From NCBI RefSeq assembly GCF_001283065.1, contig NZ_CDMK01000001.1, forward strand, positions 1 through 64,000: DNA of 64,000 bases, given 5' to 3'. The notes under the pieces were generated by a model. It was not told the DNA's origin, made no database searches, and was given only the letters and a program-made list of their open reading frames with translations. This stretch comes from Helicobacter heilmannii. GTDB taxonomy: Bacteria > Campylobacterota > Campylobacteria > Campylobacterales > Helicobacteraceae. Each line of letters begins with the position of its first letter. Positions within the stretch are counted from its first letter, which is position 1. Position numbers and translations under genes: made by a program. This document shows, piece by piece, positions 1 to 8,691 of the stretch.

Positions 1-21
1 ATATGGCTTTTTGCGCTAAAA
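1..21 (+). repeat. 21-bp direct repeat, copy 1 (3' end of an upstream gene)
   Basis: These 21 bases are identical to 2799-2819. In frame they read Tyr-Gly-Phe-Leu-Arg-stop, the same C-terminus as the RdgB-like gene at 2236-2817. A gene cut by the window's left edge therefore seems to end with the same residues. The matching sequence diverges right after the stop codon. I infer a duplicated or recombined 3' end. Confidence 0.7.
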
Positions 22-40
22 TGCGGTTTTAAGGAATGCC

Positions 41-1140
41 ATGCGCTATCTGCTTTTGATGATCTATACGATCTTGGTCGGGTGTTCTTATCAAAAAACA
101 CTCTCCAAAACCACCCCTAAGCCTGCCTTGATCAAAACACTCACAAGCCTACAGCAGACCCTGCAAATAGCCAAACAAGAAGTCTTTAAAGCCCTACGCA
201 AAATAAAGAAGAGATACCCTATAGCGCCTATTTAAGTGCCTTGCAAGATAGCTTAGATCAAGACAAAATATCCAAACTAGCGCGCACAGCTCTAGATCAA
301 GTGCCCTTGTTTCAAACATTTAAAGCCACTAACAAGCACCAAAGAGATTTTTTAGAACAGGTTAAAATATTTGAGAGCATGCACTTACTGAGCATGATGA
401 GCGATGCCCCAGCCTCTCAGATCGCTACAAACTTCTTAGAGTTTCTCAACTTTTTTTACAAGCCTCTTTTTGAGGCCATAAAAGGAGGTTTAAAGATTGA
501 TGCCTACTTGCGCCATCTTCAAAAAAATTTAGTGTGCAAGCGTGCCTATAAGGATTGCTACTATGTGCTCGAAAATTATGCTTCTAGCATGGAATATTAC
601 GCCTCTTTTAACCCTGGGGGTATTTCTAAGGACTTGATACGCGATGTTAATGATCTCTATGAGGTTTCTAGTGATTTTTTATCTATCTCTGTTACGTGGC
701 TTAAAGTGTATATCGCCTCTATGTTAGATGATGATGCGGGGCGCATGCAAGAGAGGGGAGATTTTAAAAAAGACCTCTTCAACCAAGCCCCACTTGCTCC
801 CCTTAAAGACATTCTCTATCTCTATACGGCGCGCATCTTGCAGGTGATTAAAGACATTGATGCCTATGTAGATTTGCAAGACATCACGCCTGAAATTCTG
901 CAACAACGCCCCACGATTTGCCTTAACCCCAACTATCTAAACCCTGCACTCCAAAAAGAATGCCAAACCCTGTTAGCAAAACCTCAACCTGCGCTTAAGG
1001 CACAGCTAGAAGTCTTGAGGGCTTTTTTCATGGATAATTCCCCCTGCGTGGCTTTAGATGCTAACCAGCAACCCCTATTTTTCCACACTAAAGACGCTTT
1101 TTGCCAAGCCTTACAAACTAATCTAAAAAAGGAATTTTAA
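41..1140 (+). pseudogene. Frameshifted exported hypothetical protein, paralogue of the next gene
   Basis: Two abutting reading frames look like one broken gene. The first (41-235, 64 aa) begins with an export-type leader with a lipobox-like LVGC at residues 12-15. The second continues in the -1 frame to 1140. The next gene is a 371-aa paralogue; joined across the A-rich stretch near 200-213 the two pieces make about 366 aa. The second piece has a block around 'DQVPLFQTFK' that matches 'NQVPLLQRFK' in the neighbour. A single missing base explains the break, either a mutation or an assembly error. No function recognised; the family looks Helicobacter-specific. The second frame alone could be translated from the TTG at 241, but without a signal peptide. 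Confidence 0.65.
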
Positions 1141-2255
1141 TGCGTTTTCTTGTTATTGCCCTCTTGCTAGGGACTTTATTAAGGGCCACAACCCCGCCCG
1201 CTTTGCTAGAGATTGCTAAAAAGTTGCACAATACGATGGCAACTGTCATCAATCAGAGTAACACAGACCTTACTAGGAATAATGCCGCCATCGATTCTCT
1301 TCTAGTGATTCAAAAGCTCGCCGAGCAGTTTTTTAACCAAGTCCCGCTTTTGCAACGCTTCAAACCCCGCAATGCGCAAGAAAAACGCTTTATAAGCGCG
1401 CTAAAACAATTTGAAATGCTCCATCTCTTCGCCTTGATGAACGGTTATATCAATGTGGAGAGACGCAGGCCACCCTTTGCCCAAGTCATTAGCGATTATT
1501 TAAAAGTGTTGGACTTTATTTACGCCCCCCTGTTACAAGCACACCAAGAAGGTTTAGATTTAAACAGCTACACGCAAGCCCTAAGCGCACTCCAAAGCGA
1601 TCCAGCAGACTGGGATAAAATGGTGCAGTATTTCATTGACAACCAACAAATTAGCCCTAAGCCCATGTTGCCTGTCCAAGCCTTTTTTAAGGATTTTAAA
1701 ATCGTAGAATTGGCTTACCGCTTGATTAGGGGGGAGGATCAGCAAGACCTCTTTGCCCTTTTAGGCGAGTCGCAAGATTGGGAGTATGCCGATCTCTATG
1801 CGGCCAAAAAGCTAGGCATCGGCCAAGATAGTGATATTGATGTTATCGTGGGGACGGATGACTATTACGATCGTTATGCCCCTTTTTACGCCCAATACAG
1901 CACACGGCTCGTCGAGTTTCTCTATGAGAGCTATTACTATACCTTCGATGACCCTCTCTCTAGCCCGCAGTTAGATATACCCACCTTGCAACAACACCCC
2001 CAGCTTTGCTTCAAGCCCCAATACTTACGCCAAAAATTCAAACAAGCCTGTTTAGACATCTTGAAGGGCACTTATAAAACCCAAGCCCTAGAAAACTATT
2101 TAAAGACTATCCCCCTTGTCAGCGTGGAAAATACAGCGTGTTTAGCCCGCAATGCGCAGGGCAAAATCCAAAAATTCACATCTCAAAACCCCTTTTGTTT
2201 GGCATTGCAGAACTCTTTAAACAACAGAGGCGTACATGCACATCATTCTCTCTAG
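1140..2255 (+). CDS. Exported hypothetical protein, tandem paralogue
   Basis: A 371-aa protein with an N-terminal signal peptide (hydrophobic residues 2-15, likely cleaved near ATTPP). The rest is soluble, largely helical and aromatic-rich, with no motif I recognise. Cysteines cluster in the C-terminal third (for example 'QLCFKPQYLRQKFKQAC'), and the broken upstream copy has a similar arrangement ('TICLNPNYLNPALQKEC'), which suggests periplasmic disulfides. Its ATG overlaps the upstream stop (TAATG), and its end overlaps the next gene by 20 bases, so the three genes are probably co-transcribed. Function unknown. Confidence 0.8.
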   Translation: MRFLVIALLLGTLLRATTPPALLEIAKKLHNTMATVINQSNTDLTRNNAAIDSLLVIQKLAEQFFNQVPLLQRFKPRNAQEKRFISALKQFEMLHLFALMNGYINVERRRPPFAQVISDYLKVLDFIYAPLLQAHQEGLDLNSYTQALSALQSDPADWDKMVQYFIDNQQISPKPMLPVQAFFKDFKIVELAYRLIRGEDQQDLFALLGESQDWEYADLYAAKKLGIGQDSDIDVIVGTDDYYDRYAPFYAQYSTRLVEFLYESYYYTFDDPLSSPQLDIPTLQQHPQLCFKPQYLRQKFKQACLDILKGTYKTQALENYLKTIPLVSVENTACLARNAQGKIQKFTSQNPFCLALQNSLNNRGVHAHHSL

Positions 2256-2817
2256 CAATAACCCCAAAAAAATACAAGAATTGCAAGCCATTTTAGAGGG
2301 CATGGAAGTAAAGAGCTACCGCGCTTATTTAAAGAGCGTAGAAATTGAGGAAAATGGAGTAAGTTTTGAGCAAAATGCGCGCCTCAAAGCCCAAAGAATT
2401 TACCAGCTCTTAGACATGCAGGGGGATTTTTGCGTCCTGGCTGATGATAGCGGGCTTTGTGTGTCCGCTCTAAAGGGGATGCCTGGCATTCATAGCGCGC
2501 GCTTTGCCTCCATTCAAGAGGGGACTAGAGACATCGCTCAAGGGCGCTTTCAAACCCCGCAAACCTCTTGTAATGACACGCAAAATAACCTAAAACTGCT
2601 TGTCTGCTACCACACACAAGAAAAATCTGACCCCAATGCTAGCCTCTATGACATCAAGGAGTTTTTTAGCGGGCGCGACGCTAAGGGCAAACTCAAGCCC
2701 GCGAGCAAGGCTAAAGATGCGCATTACAAAATGCTCTATGCCCAGCTTAAAGAGGTGCTAGGGGCCTTAGCCCAAGCATTGCAACCAAAGGTGTATCAAT
2801 ATGGCTTTTTGCGCTAA
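2236..2817 (+). CDS. rdgB: RdgB/HAM1-like nucleotide pyrophosphatase with atypical C-terminus
   Basis: The N-terminal half matches the family that hydrolyses dITP, ITP and XTP to monophosphates and keeps them out of DNA. It has the substrate-loop start 'LSSNNPKK' (residues 5-12), an E-x-G-x-x-F-x-x-NA segment near 38-48, 'ADDSGL' near 69-74 and 'GMPGIHSAR' near 80-88. The usual C-terminal 'GFGYDP' and 'SHR' motifs that close the base pocket are absent. In their place is a lysine-rich helical stretch ending in YGFLR. The length (193 aa) is normal, so this looks like a replaced C-terminus, not a truncation. Activity is doubtful. Confidence 0.65.
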   Translation: MHIILSSNNPKKIQELQAILEGMEVKSYRAYLKSVEIEENGVSFEQNARLKAQRIYQLLDMQGDFCVLADDSGLCVSALKGMPGIHSARFASIQEGTRDIAQGRFQTPQTSCNDTQNNLKLLVCYHTQEKSDPNASLYDIKEFFSGRDAKGKLKPASKAKDAHYKMLYAQLKEVLGALAQALQPKVYQYGFLR

Positions 2818-2819
2818 AA
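2799..2819 (+). repeat. 21-bp direct repeat, copy 2
   Basis: Identical to bases 1-21 and spanning the last codons and stop of the RdgB-like gene. The copies are about 2.8 kb apart and flank the two paralogous exported-protein genes plus the RdgB-like gene. Confidence 0.7.
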
Positions 2820-2835
2820 AGCTGAAGGCTTTTTT
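2816..2835 (+). terminator. Intrinsic terminator after the RdgB-like gene
   Basis: AAAAAGC and GCTTTTT flank a five-base loop and are followed by more T. The hairpin starts at the stop codon of the upstream gene. The stem is A/T-rich, so strength is uncertain. Confidence 0.45.
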
Positions 2836-2872
2836 ACAAGGTTTTAAGCACATTAAATGCCCTTAAAACAAG

Positions 2873-2892
2873 CCTCTTAACCCAATAAGAGG
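2873..2892 (-). terminator. Terminator downstream of tRNA-Ser
   Basis: On the minus strand CCTCTTA pairs with TAAGAGG (7 bp, six-base loop), followed by CTTGTTTT. It lies about 80 bases downstream of the tRNA 3' end. Confidence 0.45.
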
Positions 2893-2974
2893 AGGGGGTT
2901 ATGGGATTGGAGCACTAAGGGTGAAAGGACACCCACGAAAAACACAAAAAGGAGAAAACTAAACCCTAAGAAAG

Positions 2975-3065
2975 TGGCGGACAGGGAGGGATTCGAACCC
3001 TCGGTAACCTTGCGGCTACGCATCCTTAGCAGGGATGTGGTTTCAGCCAACTCACCCACCTGTCC
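2975..3065 (-). tRNA. tRNA-Ser(GCT)
   Basis: The minus strand folds as a class II tRNA. GGACAGG pairs with the 3' CCTGTCC, followed by a G discriminator and encoded CCA. The anticodon loop is CTGCTAA (anticodon GCT, reading AGC/AGU). A long variable arm sits between the anticodon arm and the T arm, whose loop is GGTTCGAATCC. Length is 91 nt with CCA. Confidence 0.95.
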
Positions 3066-3116
3066 ACAAGCATAAAGATTAATCCTAACCAAAAACAACT
3101 AAGCCCTAGCTTAATA

Positions 3117-3125
3117 TGCTAAAAT
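3117..3125 (+). promoter_or_regulatory. Extended -10 promoter of mtnN
   Basis: TGC-TAAAAT is an extended -10 element of the Helicobacter housekeeping sigma type. It lies 26 bases upstream of the mtnN ATG, with AAAGGA at about 3140 as ribosome binding site. Confidence 0.5.
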
Positions 3126-3151
3126 AAACAAATTTTAAACAAAGGACACAC

Positions 3152-3859
3152 ATGCCCACTTTTCAAACCATCGGGGTGATGGGCGCGATGGCAGAAGAAA
3201 TCGCCCCCATCTTAAAGAAATTCCCCACGCACACAAGCGAAAACATTGGCAACAACACCTACTACCACCTACAGCTAGAGGGTTTAAACATCGTTTTGGC
3301 CTACAGCAAAATAGGCAAGGTGCACGCCGCCACCACGGCCAGCACTTTGATCTTGCACCACAAGGTCCAAGCTTTGATCTTTAGTGGCGTGGCAGGAGGC
3401 CTAGCCCCTAATTTGGCCATCAACGACCTGCTTCTAGCCACCAAGCTGTGTCAAGCCGACATCGACCTCACCTCTTTTAACCACCCTTTAGGCTTCATCC
3501 CTGAAAGCAGTGTATTTGTAGAGAGCGACCCACAGCTCAACGCCCTAGCTAAAAGCGTGGCGCAAAATTTAAATCTCCCACTTAAGGAGGGCATCATCGC
3601 CACTTGTGATCAGTTCGTAAGCGATCTTAAACGCAAACAAACCTTTGTTCAGCACTTTGGGGCGAGTGTGGTGGAGATGGAGGGGGCGAGTTTAGGCTTT
3701 GTGTGCCGCGATTTCAACATCCCTTTTTGCGTGCTAAGGAGTGTGAGCGACACAGCCGATGGCACTGCTCCCGCGGACTTTGATGCATTCTTGCACCAAA
3801 GCGCGCAAATCAGTGCAGACTTTGTCTATGCCATGCTTTGGGCATTGGCGCAAAACTAA
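3152..3859 (+). CDS. mtnN: 5'-methylthioadenosine/S-adenosylhomocysteine/aminodeoxyfutalosine nucleosidase
   Basis: A cytoplasmic nucleosidase of 235 aa. It cleaves adenine from methylthioadenosine and S-adenosylhomocysteine. In Helicobacter the same enzyme also cleaves 6-amino-6-deoxyfutalosine, an essential step of the futalosine menaquinone route. Visible family marks are the N-terminal 'GAMAEE' (11-16), the 'SGVAGGL' strand near 78-84, the ribose-binding 'VEMEGAS' (174-180) and the catalytic aspartate in 'SVSD' (D200). It is monocistronic, with its own promoter and a GC-rich stem with T-run (3868-3891) after the stop. Confidence 0.93.
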   Translation: MPTFQTIGVMGAMAEEIAPILKKFPTHTSENIGNNTYYHLQLEGLNIVLAYSKIGKVHAATTASTLILHHKVQALIFSGVAGGLAPNLAINDLLLATKLCQADIDLTSFNHPLGFIPESSVFVESDPQLNALAKSVAQNLNLPLKEGIIATCDQFVSDLKRKQTFVQHFGASVVEMEGASLGFVCRDFNIPFCVLRSVSDTADGTAPADFDAFLHQSAQISADFVYAMLWALAQN

Positions 3860-3995
3860 GTAAAAAGCGTGGGGGCGCGCCCTATTTTTTAAATCTTCAC
3901 GGCCATCGCGCGCATTGCGCAAGCCTTCTTAAGTTCCACCCTCCTTTTTAAGCCACTTCAAGCTAGAATAAGCCAAAAAACTCCCAAGGATTTTC

Positions 3996-6590
3996 ATGGA
4001 TTTTCCCCCCTTTGATAACGCCCTAGAAAAACGCTTTTACCAAATTTGGCAAGAGCGGGGGCATTTTGAGGTGAGCGAAGACAACACTAAACCTCCCTTT
4101 TGCATCATGATGCCCCCGCCCAATGTCACCGGCAGGTTGCACATGGGGCATGCGCTCACGCTCAGCCTTCAAGATATTTTGGTGCGCTTTAAGCGCATGG
4201 ACGGCTACCGGGTGCTTTACCAACCGGGGCTAGATCACGCCGGCATCGCCACGCAAAATGTCGTGGAAAAGCAACTTTTAGCGCAAGGGGTAAGAAAGGA
4301 ACAACTCGGGCGTGAGGCGTTTATTAAAAAAGTGTGGGCGTGGAAAGAGGCTTGCGGGGGGCAGATTTTAGAGCAGATGCAAGAGCTTGGAGTGAGTTGT
4401 GCGTGGAGTCGCCTGCGCTTTAGCATGGACGCGGGACTAGAAAAAGCCGTAAAAAGCGCATTTAAAGCGTGGTTTGACAAGGGGCTAATCGTGCAAGACA
4501 CCTACATGATCAACTGGTGTTGCAAGGATGGGGCACTCGCGGATATTGAGGTGGAGTATAAAGAGGAGCTAGGCAAGCTTTACTATCTAAGCTATCCTTT
4601 AGAGGGCGGGGGGGAGGTTGTGGTGGCGACCACGCGCCCTGAAACTTTCTTTGGGGATGTCGCCCTAATGGTGCATCCTGAAGATGAGCGCTATCAACAC
4701 CTCATCGGGCAAAAGGCCCTATTGCCCTTGACACATCGCCCACTCCCCATCATTGCCGACAGCTATGTGGATCCGAGCTTTGGGAGTGGGTGCGTGAAGG
4801 TTACCCCCGCGCACGATCCCAATGACTACGCCGTGGGTAAAAGGCATCATCTCACGCCCTTAGTGATTTTTAACGAGCAGGGGGTATTAAACGCGCATGC
4901 CGGGGTGTTTGCGGGGCTAGATCGCCTAGAAGCCCGCCCCAAAATCGTAGAAGCCCTGCAACAAGGTGGCTATATTAAAGAAATCAAGGAGCACAGCCAC
5001 CAAGTGGGGGTGTGTTACCGCTGTTCTAGTCTCATTGAGCCCTATATCTCTAAGCAGTGGTTTGTCAAGCAAGAAGTCGCCAAAGGCTCGATAGAAAAAA
5101 TGGCGCAAGGCTTAGCACAATTTTACCCCCCCCATTGGCGCAATAACTACAATGCATGGATGCAAGAGTTGCGCCCGTGGTGTATCAGTCGGCAACTTTG
5201 GTGGGGGCATCAAATCCCCGTTTTCACCTGCACTAACAAACACCAGTTCGTGCCCCTAGAAACCCCCACGCACTGCCCCACTTGCAAAGACACCCACCTA
5301 GAGCAAGACCCTGATGTGCTCGACACTTGGTTTAGCTCTGGGCTGTGGGCGTTTAGCACCCTAGGGTTTGCCCAAGAGGGGCTACAAGACTTTGAGGGCG
5401 TGAAGTTTCAAGCCAACGATTTAAACGACTTTTATCCTAATAGCGTGCTGGTTACGGGCTTTGATATTTTGTTCTTTTGGGTGGCTAGAATGCTCTTTAG
5501 CGGGGAGAGTTTGCTAGGTGCACTGCCCTTTAAACACATTTACCTACACGCTTTGGTGCGGGATGAAAAGGGCGAAAAAATGAGTAAATCTAAGGGCAAT
5601 GTGATCGATCCCTTAGAGCTTATTAAAACCTATGGGAGCGACTCGGTGCGTTTTGCGCTGGCGATGTTGTGTGTGCAAGGGCGGGATTTATGCCTAAACC
5701 CCAAAGTCCTGGAGCAAGCCAAGCACTTTAGCCACAAACTCTACAACGCTGCCCTTTTCTTAAGCGCACAGACCGCCACAAAAGCCACAAGTTTTAAAAC
5801 AAGCTTAGGGGCTTATGCCAAATCCCGCTTAAACGCCACGACCAAAGAAGTCCGCCACGCTTTAGAGCTTTATCGCTTTAATGACGCTGCCACTGCGCTT
5901 TATCGCTTCTTTTGGGGGGAGTTTTGCGACTGGGTGCTGGAGTTTTCTAAGGCTTACAAAAACAGCCAAGAAGCCCCTTTCGTCTTTGGCGAGCTTATTG
6001 CCGTGTTTCAAGAGGGTTTAAAACTCTTGCACCCCTTCATGCCCTTTATCAGCGAGTATTTGCACCAAAGCCTAGATAAGAGTGCGCTAGAAAACAGCCC
6101 GTCTATCATGTTAAGCCCCTACCCCAAAGACACCACGCAAAACGCCACATTAGAAGCGCGCTTTAATCTAATGAAAGAGAGCATCACGGCGTTAAGGCGG
6201 CTTAAAATCTTGCTAAACGCTCCCATTGAATCCGCCACCATTGAGAGCCCCACCCCCCTAGAGACGGAGGACTTGCAATGCGTGGCTAAACTTAGCAAAA
6301 TCCCCAATATCTCTACCTCTTCAGGCAAACCGCCTAAAGCCATCAGCGATCGCGGGGAGCTGGGCGTGGTGCATGTCAGTTTAGAGGGGGTGGATGTGAG
6401 CGGACTTGTCAAACGCTTAAAGGCACAATTAGAGAAATTACAAAAAGAGCAAGCAAAGTTAAACCTAGACAATCCGCAATTTTTGGCAAAAGCCCCTAAA
6501 GCCCTCCTAGAGAGCTTGCAAGAGCGCAACAAGACCTTATTAGAGAAACAAGCCCAAGTGCAAAAAGAACTTTCAATGCTAGAAGGATAA
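3996..6590 (+). CDS. valS: Valyl-tRNA synthetase
   Basis: A class Ia synthetase that charges tRNA-Val, 864 aa, the usual size. The HIGH signature appears as HMGH at 49-52 inside 'NVTGRLHMGHALT'; KMSKS is at 528-532. Between them lies the editing (CP1) domain with 'VVVATTRPETFFGD'. The C-terminus has the lysine/glutamate-rich coiled-coil arm typical of ValRS, from about residue 805. A -10-like TAGAAT is at about 3973 and AAGGA precedes the ATG. ffh follows after two bases, so the two are probably co-transcribed. Confidence 0.97.
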   Translation: MDFPPFDNALEKRFYQIWQERGHFEVSEDNTKPPFCIMMPPPNVTGRLHMGHALTLSLQDILVRFKRMDGYRVLYQPGLDHAGIATQNVVEKQLLAQGVRKEQLGREAFIKKVWAWKEACGGQILEQMQELGVSCAWSRLRFSMDAGLEKAVKSAFKAWFDKGLIVQDTYMINWCCKDGALADIEVEYKEELGKLYYLSYPLEGGGEVVVATTRPETFFGDVALMVHPEDERYQHLIGQKALLPLTHRPLPIIADSYVDPSFGSGCVKVTPAHDPNDYAVGKRHHLTPLVIFNEQGVLNAHAGVFAGLDRLEARPKIVEALQQGGYIKEIKEHSHQVGVCYRCSSLIEPYISKQWFVKQEVAKGSIEKMAQGLAQFYPPHWRNNYNAWMQELRPWCISRQLWWGHQIPVFTCTNKHQFVPLETPTHCPTCKDTHLEQDPDVLDTWFSSGLWAFSTLGFAQEGLQDFEGVKFQANDLNDFYPNSVLVTGFDILFFWVARMLFSGESLLGALPFKHIYLHALVRDEKGEKMSKSKGNVIDPLELIKTYGSDSVRFALAMLCVQGRDLCLNPKVLEQAKHFSHKLYNAALFLSAQTATKATSFKTSLGAYAKSRLNATTKEVRHALELYRFNDAATALYRFFWGEFCDWVLEFSKAYKNSQEAPFVFGELIAVFQEGLKLLHPFMPFISEYLHQSLDKSALENSPSIMLSPYPKDTTQNATLEARFNLMKESITALRRLKILLNAPIESATIESPTPLETEDLQCVAKLSKIPNISTSSGKPPKAISDRGELGVVHVSLEGVDVSGLVKRLKAQLEKLQKEQAKLNLDNPQFLAKAPKALLESLQERNKTLLEKQAQVQKELSMLEG

Positions 6591-6592
6591 AC

Positions 6593-7930
6593 ATGTTTGA
6601 CACCCTAACCCAATCTTTTAAAAACGCTTTAGGCAAAATCCGTTTTCAAGACGATTTAAAAGCCCTTGAAAAAGCCCTAGATGAGCTGAAAAAGGCGTTA
6701 TTGCGTAATGATGTGCATCACAAAGTCGCCAAAGAACTCGTTAAAAATATAGAGGCAAAGACCAAGGCTAAGGGGATCGGCAAACAGCAATTCTTAGACG
6801 CACTGCAAGAGAGTTTGCTAGAGATTTTGAGTGTGCCGGGAGCTTCTAGTGGCTTCGTTTACGCTTCCACACCACCCACAATTGTGTTGATGTGTGGTTT
6901 GCAAGGGGGGGGTAAGACCACGACCTGCGCCAAGCTGGCAAATTATCTAAAGACCCGCAATAAAAAGGTGTTGTTGGTGGCGTGCGATTTGGAGAGGTTA
7001 GCCGCGATCGAGCAATTACAAGTGTTGGGGGCGCAAATCGGGGTGGAGGTGTTCCACAAAGAGGGGAGTGTGCTAGACATTGCTAAGGGGGCGTTAGAGC
7101 GGGCCAAAGAGGGGCAGTTTGATGTGGTGCTTGTGGATAGTGCGGGGCGTTTGGCGATCGACAAGCCTTTAATGGACGAGCTTAAAGCCCTAAAAAATCT
7201 CTTAAATCCTCTGGAAACCTTTTATGTGGCAGACGCTTTAAGCGGACAAGACGGGGTGCGCTCGGCCCAGACTTTCCACACCGAGATAGGCATTAGCGGT
7301 GTGATTTTAAGCAAGTTTGACAGCGACAGCAAGGGGGGCGTGGCGTTAGGCATCGCCCACCAATTGCAAATCCCCTTGCGCTTCATCGGGCATGGGGAGA
7401 AAATCCCCGATTTAGATATTTTCGTGCCCGAGAGAATTGCCAACCGCCTCATGGGGGCGGGCGACATTGCAAGCTTGGTGGAGAAAACCAGCAGCGTGAT
7501 CGACCCCAAAGAGGCAAAAAACATTTCTAAAAAGCTCAAAAAGGGGCAATTTGGCTTCACCGACTTTTTGGAGCAATTAGAAAAAGTCAAAAAGCTAGGC
7601 TCGATCAGCTCTTTGGTGTCGATGATCCCCGGGCTTAGTGGGGTAGCGGGGGCACTCAAAGGCACGGATTTAGAAAACTCCGCAGAGATCAAAAAAATCA
7701 AGGCGATGGTCGCCTCCATGACGGCTAAAGAGAGGGACAACCCCACAATCCTTAATGGCAGCCGTAAAAAACGCATTGCGCTAGGCTCGGGACTTGAAGT
7801 CGCCGAGATCAACAGGATTTTAAAGAGATTTGATCAAGCCAGCCAACTGGCTAAAAAGCTCAGCTCTAAGGGGGGCGTGGCAAACCTCTTACAAATGTTG
7901 CAACAAGCCCAACCCCCCCAAAGGGGCTAA
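6593..7930 (+). CDS. ffh: Signal recognition particle protein Ffh
   Basis: The SRP54-type GTPase that binds signal peptides and SRP RNA and targets nascent membrane proteins to FtsY. The 445 aa are arranged as N domain (1-90), G domain with P-loop GLQGGGKT (102-109) and 'DSAGR', then a methionine-rich M domain ending near 'LLQMLQQ'. As I recall, H. pylori carries rpsP and the rimM-trmD-rplS block after ffh. Here the 229 bases after the stop hold only a weak CCCCT/AGGGG hairpin and no credible gene. Confidence 0.96.
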   Translation: MFDTLTQSFKNALGKIRFQDDLKALEKALDELKKALLRNDVHHKVAKELVKNIEAKTKAKGIGKQQFLDALQESLLEILSVPGASSGFVYASTPPTIVLMCGLQGGGKTTTCAKLANYLKTRNKKVLLVACDLERLAAIEQLQVLGAQIGVEVFHKEGSVLDIAKGALERAKEGQFDVVLVDSAGRLAIDKPLMDELKALKNLLNPLETFYVADALSGQDGVRSAQTFHTEIGISGVILSKFDSDSKGGVALGIAHQLQIPLRFIGHGEKIPDLDIFVPERIANRLMGAGDIASLVEKTSSVIDPKEAKNISKKLKKGQFGFTDFLEQLEKVKKLGSISSLVSMIPGLSGVAGALKGTDLENSAEIKKIKAMVASMTAKERDNPTILNGSRKKRIALGSGLEVAEINRILKRFDQASQLAKKLSSKGGVANLLQMLQQAQPPQRG

Positions 7931-8159
7931 CACCAAAACACCCCTCGCTTTAAGGGGCTTCATCTGCTTCAAGCTGTGGGCTCAATTTTGCTCTCGGGCG
8001 CGCTTTAAGCAGGCTGAAAGGGCTAATGCAAGGGGGCTTTAGGTGGTGTTTAAGCAATGCCAAATTGCCTAAGGTGCAAAGGGGGGCGGCAACTTCAAGG
8101 GCACCTAGGGATTCAACTTGTGCCCCACTGGCTATAAGAATGGCAAAAGGGCTTTAAGT

Positions 8160-8603
8160 TTAATCGTTAAGCAGGGTGTTGAGTTTATGTTCTAACTTTG
8201 CCATGGTCTGCAGTTGGTGCACGATTTCGTGTAGGAGAGGGATTAGGGGGGCTAGATGGGGGACTTGCAGGACTTCTTTTAAAATAGCGTTGTAGCCTTC
8301 AAAGAGCCCTCTTGAATAGTCAAACAAGACCGAGTCTTTGCTGTAGTAGTCTTGCAAGACTTGATAGAGCATGGTACTTTCTTTGAGCAGGTCGGCTTCT
8401 TTGCGGGTTTCTGTGTCTTGGTCTTTGTGGATTTTAGCAATGGCGCGGTTGAGTTGGTCGTTGAAAAGCGCGATGTCTTCGCGCACGCTCACTTGATAAA
8501 TCGCCATTTCACGCACGGCATCGTCCACCGCCTGCAGGGAAAACTCTGCAAAGAGCGGGGGGGCAAAAAGGGTACACAACGCTAAATGCAAGCACAAACG
8601 CAT
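8160..8603 (-). CDS. Small exported hypothetical protein
   Basis: A 147-aa protein with a clear signal peptide (residues 1-19, cleavage after LFAEF or nearby). The mature part is charged and helical, with heptad-like segments ('DQLNRAIAKIHKDQ', 'VHQLQTMAKLEHKLNTLL') suggesting a coiled coil. No family recognised. It has its own TATAAT box at 8622-8627 (minus) and AAAGGA before the ATG, and is divergent from the aminotransferase. Probably periplasmic. Confidence 0.75.
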   Translation of the reverse strand: MRLCLHLALCTLFAPPLFAEFSLQAVDDAVREMAIYQVSVREDIALFNDQLNRAIAKIHKDQDTETRKEADLLKESTMLYQVLQDYYSKDSVLFDYSRGLFEGYNAILKEVLQVPHLAPLIPLLHEIVHQLQTMAKLEHKLNTLLND

Positions 8604-8621
8604 ATAAATCCTTTAACCCAA

Positions 8622-8656
8622 ATTATACACCAAAACCCGTAGGTTTATGTTATACT
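8622..8656. promoter_or_regulatory. Divergent promoter pair
   Basis: The minus strand has TATAAT (8627-8622) for the exported protein gene. The plus strand has an extended -10, TGT-TATACT (8648-8656), for the aminotransferase operon. Fewer than 90 bases separate the two coding regions, so both start here. Confidence 0.55.
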
Positions 8657-8691
8657 GACGCTTTGCACTGCCAAGAACAAAAAGAGGACAC

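Noticed and set aside
187-240. Programmed -1 frameshifting in the first gene
   Set aside because: No X-XXY-YYZ slippery heptamer or downstream pseudoknot was evident; a plain one-base loss is simpler.
2877-3098. 73-codon minus-strand frame
   Set aside because: It runs straight through tRNA-Ser(GCT), so it is not a gene.
5127-5134. C8 tract in valS as a phase-variation site
   Set aside because: Too short, and in an essential gene.
7830-8042. 70-codon plus-strand frame after ffh
   Set aside because: Half of it overlaps the Ffh M domain in another frame, and the rest has no features.
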